A stretch of 30,844 bases of DNA, taken from positions 1 to 30,844 of the forward strand of contig CAZMRF010000063.1 in NCBI GenBank assembly GCA_964568735.1, written 5' to 3'. A program made the translations under genes and the position numbers. Source of the stretch: CAZMRF01 sp964568735. Lineage in GTDB: Bacteria > Acidobacteriota > Polarisedimenticolia > JACPZX01. Positions 9,121-15,823 of this stretch are shown piece after piece; within the stretch, counting starts at the first letter, position 1, and each line of letters opens with the position of its first letter. A model generated the notes under the pieces. It was not told where the DNA came from and did not search any database. It saw only the letters and a list, made by a program, of their open reading frames with translations.

Positions 9121-10653
9121 TCAGGCGTCCAGCCCCTCGATGGGCAGGCTGATGAAGGCGCCCTTGTTCCCGCGCAGGACGCACTCTGTCTCGCAGGCCA
9201 GGCACTCGGTGCACTTCCCGCGGGCGGCCTCCTCCCGGCTGATCGCCAGGACGGGCACGCCGTTCTCCTCCTTGAGGATCTGCGGCACGCATTCCTTGAT
9301 GCAGATCTGGGTCTCGCATGTGCGGCACGCGGAGTGGTCGTAAGTAATGGTGCCCGTGACCGTCTTGAAGGTGTAGGGCTCGGCCGGGGCCGCGCGCCCT
9401 CGCGTGGGCGGCGTGGCTGCCCCGGCGGTCTTCACGTCCCCGTCGAGTATCTCCCGCAGCCGCTGCGCGCAGCGATCGGCCGAATCATCCTTGCCGTAGC
9501 CCTCCAGGGGCGCCGAGAGGAAGGGGGCGGCCTCGGAGAGGATCTGGATGGCGCGCTCCTCCTGATTGCCGCCCAGCCGGATGACCGCCGGGATGCCGGG
9601 GTCGATCTCCCAGAAGGCCTTGGCGAGGCCGCGAGCCGAGTGGAACTGCTCCTGGCTGGCCACGCCCGATCCCGATCCGAAGTACCCGTCGATGCCCGCC
9701 TGCGAGAGGATGACCTTCGCGGCCCGGTAGACCTTCGAGGCCGGCGGGTTGCCGGAGGTGTCGGTGAAATTCGCGATCCGGAAGCCCTCGCGCAGGAGAG
9801 CATCCATGGACATCATCGAGCCGCCCCCCCCGGCTCCATGGAAACCCACGACGCGATCGCCGCGCGCGAAGCCCTGCTCGAGCTGGATGAAGTAGAAGGT
9901 CCCCCGGTAGTCCTTCTCCTCGACCTTCCAGGCGATCCGCTCCAGCGCGGTCGGAGGCCGGTCGAACTCCCGGGCGATCTCGATGCCCAGCTCCTCATGG
10001 CGGAAGACCGCGTAGTCGTCCACGGTGATGCGGCAGTCGGCGGCGGCGAGGGTGCCGTTCTCGAGCACGACCAGGGGATTGATCTCGGCCGATCGCGCCT
10101 CCACAGCGCGGGCGGCCTTCGCGAGGGAAGTGAGGGCGGAGGCCGCGCGGACGAGCGTGTCCCCGGTCAGGCCGATCTTCCTGAGCGCGTTGCGCGCGAC
10201 GTGGCCGGCGAGCCCCTCGACGACGTCGAAGGGGATGCGCGCGACGCGGTCGGAGTGCTCCCGCGCGATCTCCTCGACTCCGGTGCCCCCGGCGGAGGAG
10301 AAGATCGCGGTCAGCGTGCGCGCGGCGTCGTCGACGATGACGCCGGCATACATCTCCTGCTTGATGGGGAGCCGCTCCTCGACGAGGAGCTTCTCGACGA
10401 CGAAGTTGCCGATTTTCATCCCGAGGATCGCCCGGGCGTGCTCGGCTGCTTCCTGGGGGTTGGAGGCGAAACGGATGGCCCCGATGCCGGCCCGGCCGGT
10501 GCTCCAGGCCTGGGCCTTCACGACGACGGGGCGGCCCAGGGCGGCGGCCGCGTCGCGCGCCTCATCCGGCGTGGAGACGACGCGGCCCTTCGGGACCGCG
10601 ACGCCGTGGGCGGCGAGGATCTCCTTGCCCTGGTACTCGTAGAGCCGGGCCAT
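9121..10653 (-). CDS. ATP-grasp CoA synthetase beta subunit fused to a C-terminal two-[4Fe-4S] ferredoxin domain
   Basis: A 510-residue protein. The start at 10653 (MARLYEYQGKEILAAHG) is chosen because this is the canonical SucC/AclB beginning and GGAG lies 5 bases upstream; the frame stays open further upstream with non-conserved sequence. The ATP-grasp and CoA-ligase parts (about 1-410) show EINPLVVLENG and RLGGNQEERA. The loop ANFTDTSGNPP followed by YRAAKVIL replaces the GGG loop of SucC and, as I recall it, resembles ATP-citrate lyase more. Residues about 427-510 form an extra domain with eight Cys: 443, 446, 451, 455 (C-x2-C-x4-C-x3-C) and 481, 484, 487, 491 (C-x2-C-x2-C-x3-C), typical of two [4Fe-4S] clusters. 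Standard SucC (about 390 residues) has no such tail. It is the first gene of the operon. Citryl-CoA synthetase beta is the favoured reading; plain succinyl-CoA synthetase is the alternative. Confidence 0.85.
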   Translation of the reverse strand: MARLYEYQGKEILAAHGVAVPKGRVVSTPDEARDAAAALGRPVVVKAQAWSTGRAGIGAIRFASNPQEAAEHARAILGMKIGNFVVEKLLVEERLPIKQEMYAGVIVDDAARTLTAIFSSAGGTGVEEIAREHSDRVARIPFDVVEGLAGHVARNALRKIGLTGDTLVRAASALTSLAKAARAVEARSAEINPLVVLENGTLAAADCRITVDDYAVFRHEELGIEIAREFDRPPTALERIAWKVEEKDYRGTFYFIQLEQGFARGDRVVGFHGAGGGGSMMSMDALLREGFRIANFTDTSGNPPASKVYRAAKVILSQAGIDGYFGSGSGVASQEQFHSARGLAKAFWEIDPGIPAVIRLGGNQEERAIQILSEAAPFLSAPLEGYGKDDSADRCAQRLREILDGDVKTAGAATPPTRGRAAPAEPYTFKTVTGTITYDHSACRTCETQICIKECVPQILKEENGVPVLAISREEAARGKCTECLACETECVLRGNKGAFISLPIEGLDA

Positions 10654-10777
10654 CGATGCTCCGCGCTGCTCCAGACGCAGTCCGCTGCGCGGCCCGGAGG
10701 GGTCTCCACACCAGCGGACGTGGGGGAGGCTCGGCTCCGGTGGGCGAATCAGGATCGGGAGCGATGCCGTGACCGGC

Positions 10778-10806
10778 ACGCTACCGCGACCCGGCCCGGA
10801 TGGCAA
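10778..10806 (-). promoter_or_regulatory. Candidate sigma70-type promoter of the citryl-CoA operon
   Basis: On the minus strand TTGCCA (10801-10806) and TAGCGT (10778-10783) are separated by exactly 17 bases. The -35 box matches 5 of 6 consensus positions, the -10 box only 3 of 6. Transcription would begin near 10770 and leave a leader of about 117 bases before the start at 10653. One copy of the GGGTGAGCACCGCGCGC motif (10812-10830) sits just upstream of the -35 box, where an activator could bind. The weak -10 match keeps confidence low. Confidence 0.35.
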
Positions 10807-10811
10807 GTGCA

Positions 10812-10830
10812 GGGTGAGCACCGCGCGCGA
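10812..10830 (+). repeat. Dispersed motif GGGTGAGCACCGCGCGC, copy A
   Basis: This 19-base stretch (the motif plus GA) is identical to the reverse complement of 30074-30092, and its first 17 bases recur at 30165-30181. All three copies are intergenic. The core GGTG-AG-CACC is a hyphenated palindrome, as expected for a dimeric regulator site or a short hairpin. It lies upstream of the candidate promoter for the citryl-CoA operon. Confidence 0.5.
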
Positions 10831-10857
10831 AGGCGACTCGGAATCGTTGTCGCTCAA

Positions 10858-11028
10858 CTACCGCCGGACGGGTTTGTCGGGGGCGCGATCGGTGGTGCGG
10901 CGGGGCTTGCGGGATCGGCGCTCGGGGCCGGCGTAGGTGGGGTCGGTGCCGAGGCGGCGATCGTAGCCGGTGCGGCGCTCGTCGGAGTGGCCGTTGCCCT
11001 TGCGGCTTTCCTTGGATGCTGGCGTCAT
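10858..11028 (-). CDS. Small Arg-rich protein with repeated DRR/ERR motif (56 aa)
   Basis: A 56-residue ORF starting at ATG 11026-11028 and ending in TAG at 10858-10860. It begins MTPASKESRK, and its middle holds ERRTGYDRR and GPERRSRKPRR, the pattern seen in many small bacterial proteins with spaced (E/D)RR motifs. Codons are GC-rich and GGAG lies 7 bases before the start. The gene begins 13 bases after the stop of the HD-GYP/GGDEF gene, so it is probably cotranscribed. It is strongly basic, with no signal peptide or membrane segment. Function is unknown. The arrangement behind a cyclic-di-GMP enzyme invites the guess that the arginines bind a nucleotide or nucleic acid, but nothing in the sequence proves it. 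Confidence 0.6.
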   Translation of the reverse strand: MTPASKESRKGNGHSDERRTGYDRRLGTDPTYAGPERRSRKPRRTTDRAPDKPVRR

Positions 11029-11041
11029 GCTCTCACTCCGA

Positions 11042-13489
11042 TCAGCTCTCGCTGGTGCTGCTGCGGCGGAAGGGTATCAGAGTGGAGCCTGACACCTGGC
11101 TCGCCCGGCGCAAGGTCTTTTCCCGGCTGAGGCGTTCCTTGGCCGCGGAGATCATCTGCTCCCAGGTATCTCCGTCGAGCGAGAAGGTCGCGCTGCCCAC
11201 GCTGGCCGTGATGTTTCCACACGCCTTGCCGCCCGCCTCGACGGTGAATGCCTCCACCGCGGCGCGGATCCTCTCCACGACGTGCATCGACTCCTCACGG
11301 CCCACTCCGGGGAGGATGGCCACGAACTCGTCGCCCGAGTACCTCACGCAGGTGTCGCGATCCCGCATCTGGGAGCGGATCACCTTCGCGACGCCTATCA
11401 GGTAGCGATCACCCGCCGGGTGGCCGTGATCCTCGTTGAGGCGCGCGAAGCCGTCGAGGTCGATGGCGAGGATCGTCAGAGGCTCGCCGGCCTGCCGGCT
11501 CCTCATCAGCTCCTGGTCCATGGCGACGAACATGTAGCGCTGGTTGGGCAGTCCCGTGAGGAAATCGGTCAGCGTGTGCTCGCGCGAGCGCTCGAAGAGG
11601 AGCCCCGTGCGGACCGCGGGCGTCACCTGCCGGCTCACCATCGCCAGCAGCCGCTCCTCCTCCAGGCTGTACGGGTTCCGCGCCGTGTCGTAGAGCGTGA
11701 TGGCGCCGACGATCTCGTTCTCGGTCCGGAGAGGCGCGGACATGCAGGAGGGAAGATCCGTGATCACGTCGCCCTCAGGCAGCCACTCGAAATCGGAGCG
11801 GTTCCCCGCGCGCAGCATCGGCTCCACCGGCACCCCGCTGATGATGGCGCGGCCCTCGCGGGCGCACCAGCCGCTCGGCCCCTCTCCCAGGGGAAGCTCC
11901 ATCGCCTTGATCCGCTCCGCGTCCCTGCCGGCGGTGATCCTCGGGACGAGGACGCCTCGCTCGCGATCCACGATATACACGGCGCAGGAGGTGAAGTGGA
12001 AGAGGCTGCTCAGCCGCGTCGCGATGAGGCTGAGGGATTCCTCCACGTTGAGGTTCTTTCCGAGGGCCTGGCCGATCTCGTGCAGCGAGTAGAGCTCCAT
12101 GTTCGACGACGCGATCAGATCCAGGGTCTCCTGGAGCCGATGAGGGGAGGGGGCCGCCGTCGCGGCCGCGACTTCACGCTCGATCCCGGCGAGTCCGTCC
12201 GCCAGCGTCCTCACCACGCGCGGATCGAACTGCAGCCCCGAGCGGCTCTCGAGGTAGGAGAGAGCTTCGCCTCGCCCCAGCGCGTGGTGGTAGGCGCGCT
12301 CGGACATGATCGATTCGTAGGCGTCCACGACGGCGAGGATCCTGGCGCCCAGCGGGATCGACGGGCCCGAGAGGCCGGACGGGTACCCTGTGCCGTCGTA
12401 GTGTTCGTGGTGATGGCGGACCAGGGCCGCCACCTCACCGGCTCTGGCGACGCCCGCGAGGATGCGCCCGCCCATCTCCGAATGGGCGGTCATCTTCTGG
12501 AACTCCTCCTCGTTGAGGCGCCCGGGCTTGGAGAGGATCCACTCGGGCACGGCGAGCTTGCCGACGTCGTGAAGAAGCGCAGCGAGGTCGAGGGTGGCCA
12601 GCTCGGCGGCGGTCAGCCCGAGGCGGGAGCCCAGGCCTCGCGCGAGAGCCCGCATCCTCTTGAGATGGGTCGCCGCGACGCGATCCTTGGCCTCGATGGC
12701 GAGCGCGAGCGCCTCGAGGACGCTCGTGAGCAGCTCCGCGCGCCCTCCCTCCGAGACGGCCCGCCGGCGCGCCCGCGACCATGCCACGGCGAGCGGCGCC
12801 GCTGCCGCGAAGGGTGTCACGAGCCAGATCTCGATCGGGCCGAGCCCCCAGACTCTCACGGCCTGCGCCGCCGCCAGAGCCATCACGGCGGCGATGGGGG
12901 CCGATGCGGTGACGCGGCCGAGATCTTCCGACGTCGTGGCGCCGGCGGCCGAGGGGGCCGCCAGCCATCGCGCCACGAGGGAGGCGAGCGCTCCCGCCGT
13001 TGCGAGGAGCCCGAAGGTCGCGAGCATCCCGCTCAGCTCGAAGGTGCCCCGGTTCATCGGGTCGAAGGGAAGGAAGTAGCCGGAGGCGTCGGCGATGACG
13101 AGCCCCATGCCCATACCGGCCAGCGTTGCCGGCCAGGGCGCGCGGGGCGTCGGCTGCATGAGTCCCCAGCTCGCCGCTCCGCTGATGGAGCCGACGAGGA
13201 CCGTGAGTGCTGCCAGCGCTGCCGCGGGGGGCAGTCCGTAGAGAAGGAGGCAGGTGGCGATCAGGGGAAAGCTGACCGGGAGCGGCCGGAGGCCGGGGAA
13301 GGAGACGGGGAGCAGCCCTCCCAGGAGGGCCACCGCCACGAAGGCGAGGAGGCCCGCCGTTGAGAAGGCGTCGTGGTTGAGCGTCCAGAGGCTGAAGGGC
13401 AGCCAGGGCCTGACGGGATCCGTGATGAGGATCCCCTCGAGCGCGAGGACGCTCAGGAGCGCCGCGATGCGTTTGCTATGGTCGCGCAT
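11042..13489 (-). CDS. Membrane HD-GYP / GAF / GGDEF cyclic-di-GMP turnover protein
   Basis: Start 13489 (MRDHSKRIAALL) is preferred to an in-frame ATG at 13549 because the hydrophobic part follows directly; it gives 815 residues. Residues about 8-245 hold seven or eight membrane segments. The HD-GYP phosphodiesterase domain (about 250-430) has LHDVGK (306-311), HSEMGGRIL and HHEHYDGTGYP (360-370). A GAF domain (about 465-630) follows, then a GGDEF diguanylate cyclase domain (about 635-795) with LDGFARLNEDHGH and the active-site variant SGDEF (718-722), preceded at the correct distance of five residues by an inhibitory-site RxxD (RDRD, 709-712). Key residues of both opposing activities are therefore present. 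It sits between the subtilase gene and the small Arg-rich gene. A probable membrane sensor that makes or degrades c-di-GMP; the signal is unknown. Confidence 0.92.
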   Translation of the reverse strand: MRDHSKRIAALLSVLALEGILITDPVRPWLPFSLWTLNHDAFSTAGLLAFVAVALLGGLLPVSFPGLRPLPVSFPLIATCLLLYGLPPAAALAALTVLVGSISGAASWGLMQPTPRAPWPATLAGMGMGLVIADASGYFLPFDPMNRGTFELSGMLATFGLLATAGALASLVARWLAAPSAAGATTSEDLGRVTASAPIAAVMALAAAQAVRVWGLGPIEIWLVTPFAAAAPLAVAWSRARRRAVSEGGRAELLTSVLEALALAIEAKDRVAATHLKRMRALARGLGSRLGLTAAELATLDLAALLHDVGKLAVPEWILSKPGRLNEEEFQKMTAHSEMGGRILAGVARAGEVAALVRHHHEHYDGTGYPSGLSGPSIPLGARILAVVDAYESIMSERAYHHALGRGEALSYLESRSGLQFDPRVVRTLADGLAGIEREVAAATAAPSPHRLQETLDLIASSNMELYSLHEIGQALGKNLNVEESLSLIATRLSSLFHFTSCAVYIVDRERGVLVPRITAGRDAERIKAMELPLGEGPSGWCAREGRAIISGVPVEPMLRAGNRSDFEWLPEGDVITDLPSCMSAPLRTENEIVGAITLYDTARNPYSLEEERLLAMVSRQVTPAVRTGLLFERSREHTLTDFLTGLPNQRYMFVAMDQELMRSRQAGEPLTILAIDLDGFARLNEDHGHPAGDRYLIGVAKVIRSQMRDRDTCVRYSGDEFVAILPGVGREESMHVVERIRAAVEAFTVEAGGKACGNITASVGSATFSLDGDTWEQMISAAKERLSREKTLRRASQVSGSTLIPFRRSSTSES

Positions 13490-13522
13490 GATGCCGGCGG
13501 CCTGCCGGCGGCGGGCGGGTGG

Positions 13523-13571
13523 GGCCCGGGATCCGGCTCGTGGACCCACTCAGCGAGCCGGACCCCGGGCC
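13523..13571 (-). terminator. Very strong 18-bp stem-loop between subtilase and c-di-GMP gene
   Basis: Bases 13523-13540 pair with 13554-13571 in 17 of 18 positions (one A-C mismatch) around a 13-base loop. A second, weaker hairpin (CAGGGTCCCC 13571-13580 with GGGGCCCTG 13605-13613, one bulge) lies immediately upstream on the minus strand. The position, 75 bases after the subtilase stop and 34 bases before the next start, fits a terminator or attenuator. There is no T-run on the minus strand, so this is not a classical intrinsic terminator. Confidence 0.5.
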
Positions 13572-13645
13572 AGGGTCCCCGAAGACACCCCCTCTCCCCG
13601 TTATGGGGCCCTGCCAGAGGGAAGCACCCCCGAGGAATTCAGAAA

Positions 13646-15520
13646 TCAGCAGCCTTCCGGGTCCTCACAGCAGCCTGCCGGGTCTTCACAGACCCCCTGC
13701 CAGATGACCCCCTCACCCGCAGCCGTCGAGCCTTGCCAGATCACCCCCCCTTGCCAGATCACGCCGGCGCCTGAGGTGCACGTCGTCTCGGACGTGCTCC
13801 CCTGCCAGATCACTCCGGTGCCGGTGACGCCCTGCCAGATGACTCCTTCACCCGTCAGGCCCTGCCAGATGACGCCCTCGGCATCCATGCCCTGCCAGAT
13901 CACGCCCTGGCCGGTCGAGCCCTGCCAGATGACTCCTTCACCGTCGAGGCCCTGCCAGATGACGCCCTCTCCGGTGACGCACGGATCGTCGAGGAAGCCG
14001 TTGTCGAGGATCAGATCCTCGTTCCAGAGCGAGGCGTCCCCGTAGAGCGCCTCGGCCGTCCAGTCGGCGCTCCCGCTCCACAGATCGGGAGCGTGGTGCA
14101 GCACGACGTCTCCCCCCGCTTCGCTCACGGAAGGAGAGAGGGCCATGACGGCGGTGCCGTGGTGCTGAAGTCCAGATGCGATGTCGAGGAGGCCCGCGCC
14201 GCGGTCGAAGAGGGACTCGGTCTCCATTCGCCGCGCGGAACCCATGAGCCGCGCCTTGATCGTGTCGGGTCCCAGCCCGGGCTCGGCCTCCAGGAGCAGG
14301 GCGGCAGCCGCGGAGACGACGGCGGCGGCCATCGAGCTGCCGCTCATCTCGAAGTAGCGCGGCTCTCGCGCCTTGCCCTTCGGGCCGTCGCCCAACGACA
14401 CGCGCACCTCGGGGTGCTGAACATCCAGCGTCGATTGGGGAGCGCGCAGCGAGACGATGGCGTGCCCCGGCGCGACCAGGTCGGGCTTCACGAAGAGGTC
14501 GAAGAGCGTCGGGCCGCGCGACGAGTAGACGGCGATCTCGTCGTCACCGGGATCCACGCTTCCCCGGTGGTCCGAAGCACCGACCGTCAGGAGAAGGGGA
14601 TCGTTGGCCGGGCTCGTGATGGTGCCGTTGCCGTGCAGGCCGAGGTTTCCGGCCGACGTGACGACGAGAAGCCCGGCGCGCCAGGCCTGTTCGCAGGCTC
14701 GCGCGAGAGGATCGAGGGCCACCGGCTCGGCCACCGGGTGGCCCAGCGAGAGGTTGAGAATCCGGATTCCATAGAGGGTGCGGTGGGCCACGGCCCAGCT
14801 CACGGCCTCGATCACGTCGCTGACATAGCCCTCGCCGTTCCGGTCCAGGACGCGGAGCGAGATCAGCGACGCTCCCGGCGCCAGACCGCCGAAGGCGAGC
14901 CCCGAGCCGGAGGGATCCAGCTTCCGCCGGCCCGTGATGATTCCCGCCACGTGGGTTCCGTGGCCGTAGCGATCGCGGCTGAAGGGCGTGTTGGGCTCGA
15001 GGAAGTCCACCCAGCCGAGCAGCCCTCCGAGATCCTCGTGAGGGAAGATCCCGGAGTCGATGACCGCGATGGTGATCCCGGAGCCCGTGAGTCCCGAGGG
15101 CGGTGAGAGCTGGGGCGCGCCGGAGGTGGGGCCCGCCACCGCCATGAAAGGCCGGACCCTTCGGTCCGGCGAGATCCGGCGCACCCGCGGATCCGATGCG
15201 AAGTCGTCGAGGGACTGGTGCGGGAGAGTGGCGACGAAGCCGTTGATGAGATCCAGGCTGCGCCCGGGACTGCCGCCCTTCTCCCGCACCCGCGCCCGCC
15301 CGTGCTCCACGGCCTGCCCATCCATCTGCACGATGACTCGTGCCAGGGAGAGCCGGCCGCGGCCTGCGAGGCGGAGGTCGGGGGAGATCTTCTCTTCTTG
15401 GGAGCTCGGGGGCGCCGCGAACGGCGCGTCGGAGAGCCAGCCAGCGAAGCTCAGCAGCGCCAGCAGCAGCGCTGGTGGCCTGCGGCAGATCGGGACCATG
15501 CGTGCGCGGACGGTGCCCAT
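13646..15520 (-). CDS. Secreted subtilisin-like serine protease (S8) with C-terminal GVIWQG repeats
   Basis: A 624-residue protein. The start at 15520 has a strong GGAGG site 4 bases upstream. A signal peptide (ALLLALLSFAGWLSDAPFA, ending near residue 35) is followed by an inhibitor-I9-like propeptide region (about 55-125) and the S8 domain: Asp155 in AVIDSGI, His190 in GHGTHVAGII, oxyanion Asn292 in TSAGN and Ser396 in SGSSMAAA, where the usual Pro after SMAA is replaced. After a linker with WSGSADWTAEALYGDASLW, residues 517-609 contain nine GVIWQG hexapeptides, the first six in an exact 10-residue period (G-E-G-V-I-W-Q-G-x-x). The extreme C-terminus is Cys-rich (C611, C617, C618, C624). It is presumably exported and self-processed; the tail may be a surface-retention, interaction or assembly segment. 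Substrate unknown. Divergent from the + strand cluster at 15824. Confidence 0.93.
   Translation of the reverse strand: MGTVRARMVPICRRPPALLLALLSFAGWLSDAPFAAPPSSQEEKISPDLRLAGRGRLSLARVIVQMDGQAVEHGRARVREKGGSPGRSLDLINGFVATLPHQSLDDFASDPRVRRISPDRRVRPFMAVAGPTSGAPQLSPPSGLTGSGITIAVIDSGIFPHEDLGGLLGWVDFLEPNTPFSRDRYGHGTHVAGIITGRRKLDPSGSGLAFGGLAPGASLISLRVLDRNGEGYVSDVIEAVSWAVAHRTLYGIRILNLSLGHPVAEPVALDPLARACEQAWRAGLLVVTSAGNLGLHGNGTITSPANDPLLLTVGASDHRGSVDPGDDEIAVYSSRGPTLFDLFVKPDLVAPGHAIVSLRAPQSTLDVQHPEVRVSLGDGPKGKAREPRYFEMSGSSMAAAVVSAAAALLLEAEPGLGPDTIKARLMGSARRMETESLFDRGAGLLDIASGLQHHGTAVMALSPSVSEAGGDVVLHHAPDLWSGSADWTAEALYGDASLWNEDLILDNGFLDDPCVTGEGVIWQGLDGEGVIWQGSTGQGVIWQGMDAEGVIWQGLTGEGVIWQGVTGTGVIWQGSTSETTCTSGAGVIWQGGVIWQGSTAAGEGVIWQGVCEDPAGCCEDPEGC
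13694..13972 (-). repeat. In-frame 30-bp tandem repeat coding for GVIWQG units
   Basis: Nine copies of a unit encoding GVIWQG. The first six on the minus strand follow each other at exactly 30 bases; the last three are spaced irregularly (an insert around residues 577-585, one direct GVIWQG-GVIWQG join, then a six-residue spacer). The hexapeptide codons are almost invariant (core GTCATCTGGCAGGG or GTGATCTGGCAGGG) while the spacer dipeptide codons vary, which suggests recent expansion, protein-level conservation of the hexapeptide, or both. Confidence 0.92.
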
Positions 15521-15569
15521 TGCCCCTCCGTACCCCAGAAATGCCTAGGTAGATTGTGTGGTGGCGCAT

Positions 15570-15598
15570 ACTATGGGCAGCCCGAAAAGCATCGTCAA
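15570..15598 (-). promoter_or_regulatory. Candidate promoter of the subtilase gene
   Basis: On the minus strand TTGACG (15593-15598, 5 of 6 matches to the -35 consensus) and CATAGT (15570-15575, 4 of 6) are spaced by 17 bases. Transcription would start near 15562 and leave a leader of about 42 bases before ATG 15520. The region is clearly more AT-rich than the flanking genes. Confidence 0.5.
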
Positions 15599-15765
15599 AC
15601 CGAGAATATGGAGATTTAGCGATAATTCTTCGCATGTTCGTTCCGTGCCAGATCACGAATATCCCGAGACGTAATTCGCAGACGAAAGAGGGGGTTACTG
15701 CTCCCGGCGATCGCTCACCTAGAGACGCGACGGCCCCGATCCTGGCGACAGAGGGAGCAAACCTA

Positions 15766-15794
15766 TTGATTGCGAATATGCGGCTGCGTATACT
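15766..15794 (+). promoter_or_regulatory. Candidate promoter of the 15824 gene cluster
   Basis: TTGATT (15766-15771) and TATACT (15789-15794, 5 of 6) are spaced by exactly 17 bases. Transcription would start near 15801, which places the in-frame ATG at 15770 upstream of the RNA start and supports ATG 15824 as the real start. Together with the minus-strand promoter it makes this 303-base gap a divergent control region. GAATAT occurs three times in it (near 15605, 15655 and 15774). Confidence 0.55.
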
Positions 15795-15823
15795 GCGGCT
15801 ATCTCGGGGATGGTTGGGTGGAC

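Noticed and set aside
10654..10857. N-terminal extension of the CoA synthetase beta subunit to 10857
   Set aside because: The 68 extra residues are Pro/Ser/Gly-rich without conservation, and the canonical start with a ribosome site is at 10653.
8932..11130. Long plus-strand open frame (732 codons) opposite the citryl-CoA operon
   Set aside because: It runs antisense to two genes with clear catalytic motifs and is an Arg/Gly/Asp-rich translation without domains, as usual for GC-rich shadows.
11282..13363. Long plus-strand open frame (693 codons) opposite the c-di-GMP gene
   Set aside because: The sense strand encodes intact HD-GYP, GAF and GGDEF motifs; the antisense product is low-complexity.
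13254..14045. Plus-strand frame with repeated CQMTPSP units
   Set aside because: It is the reverse strand of the GVIWQG repeat; the protease frame has signal peptide, catalytic triad and ribosome site, this one has none.
15643..15656. TGCCAGATCAC upstream of the protease, matching the repeat unit core
   Set aside because: A single match of about 11-12 bases is within chance, and it is not in a coding frame of the protease.
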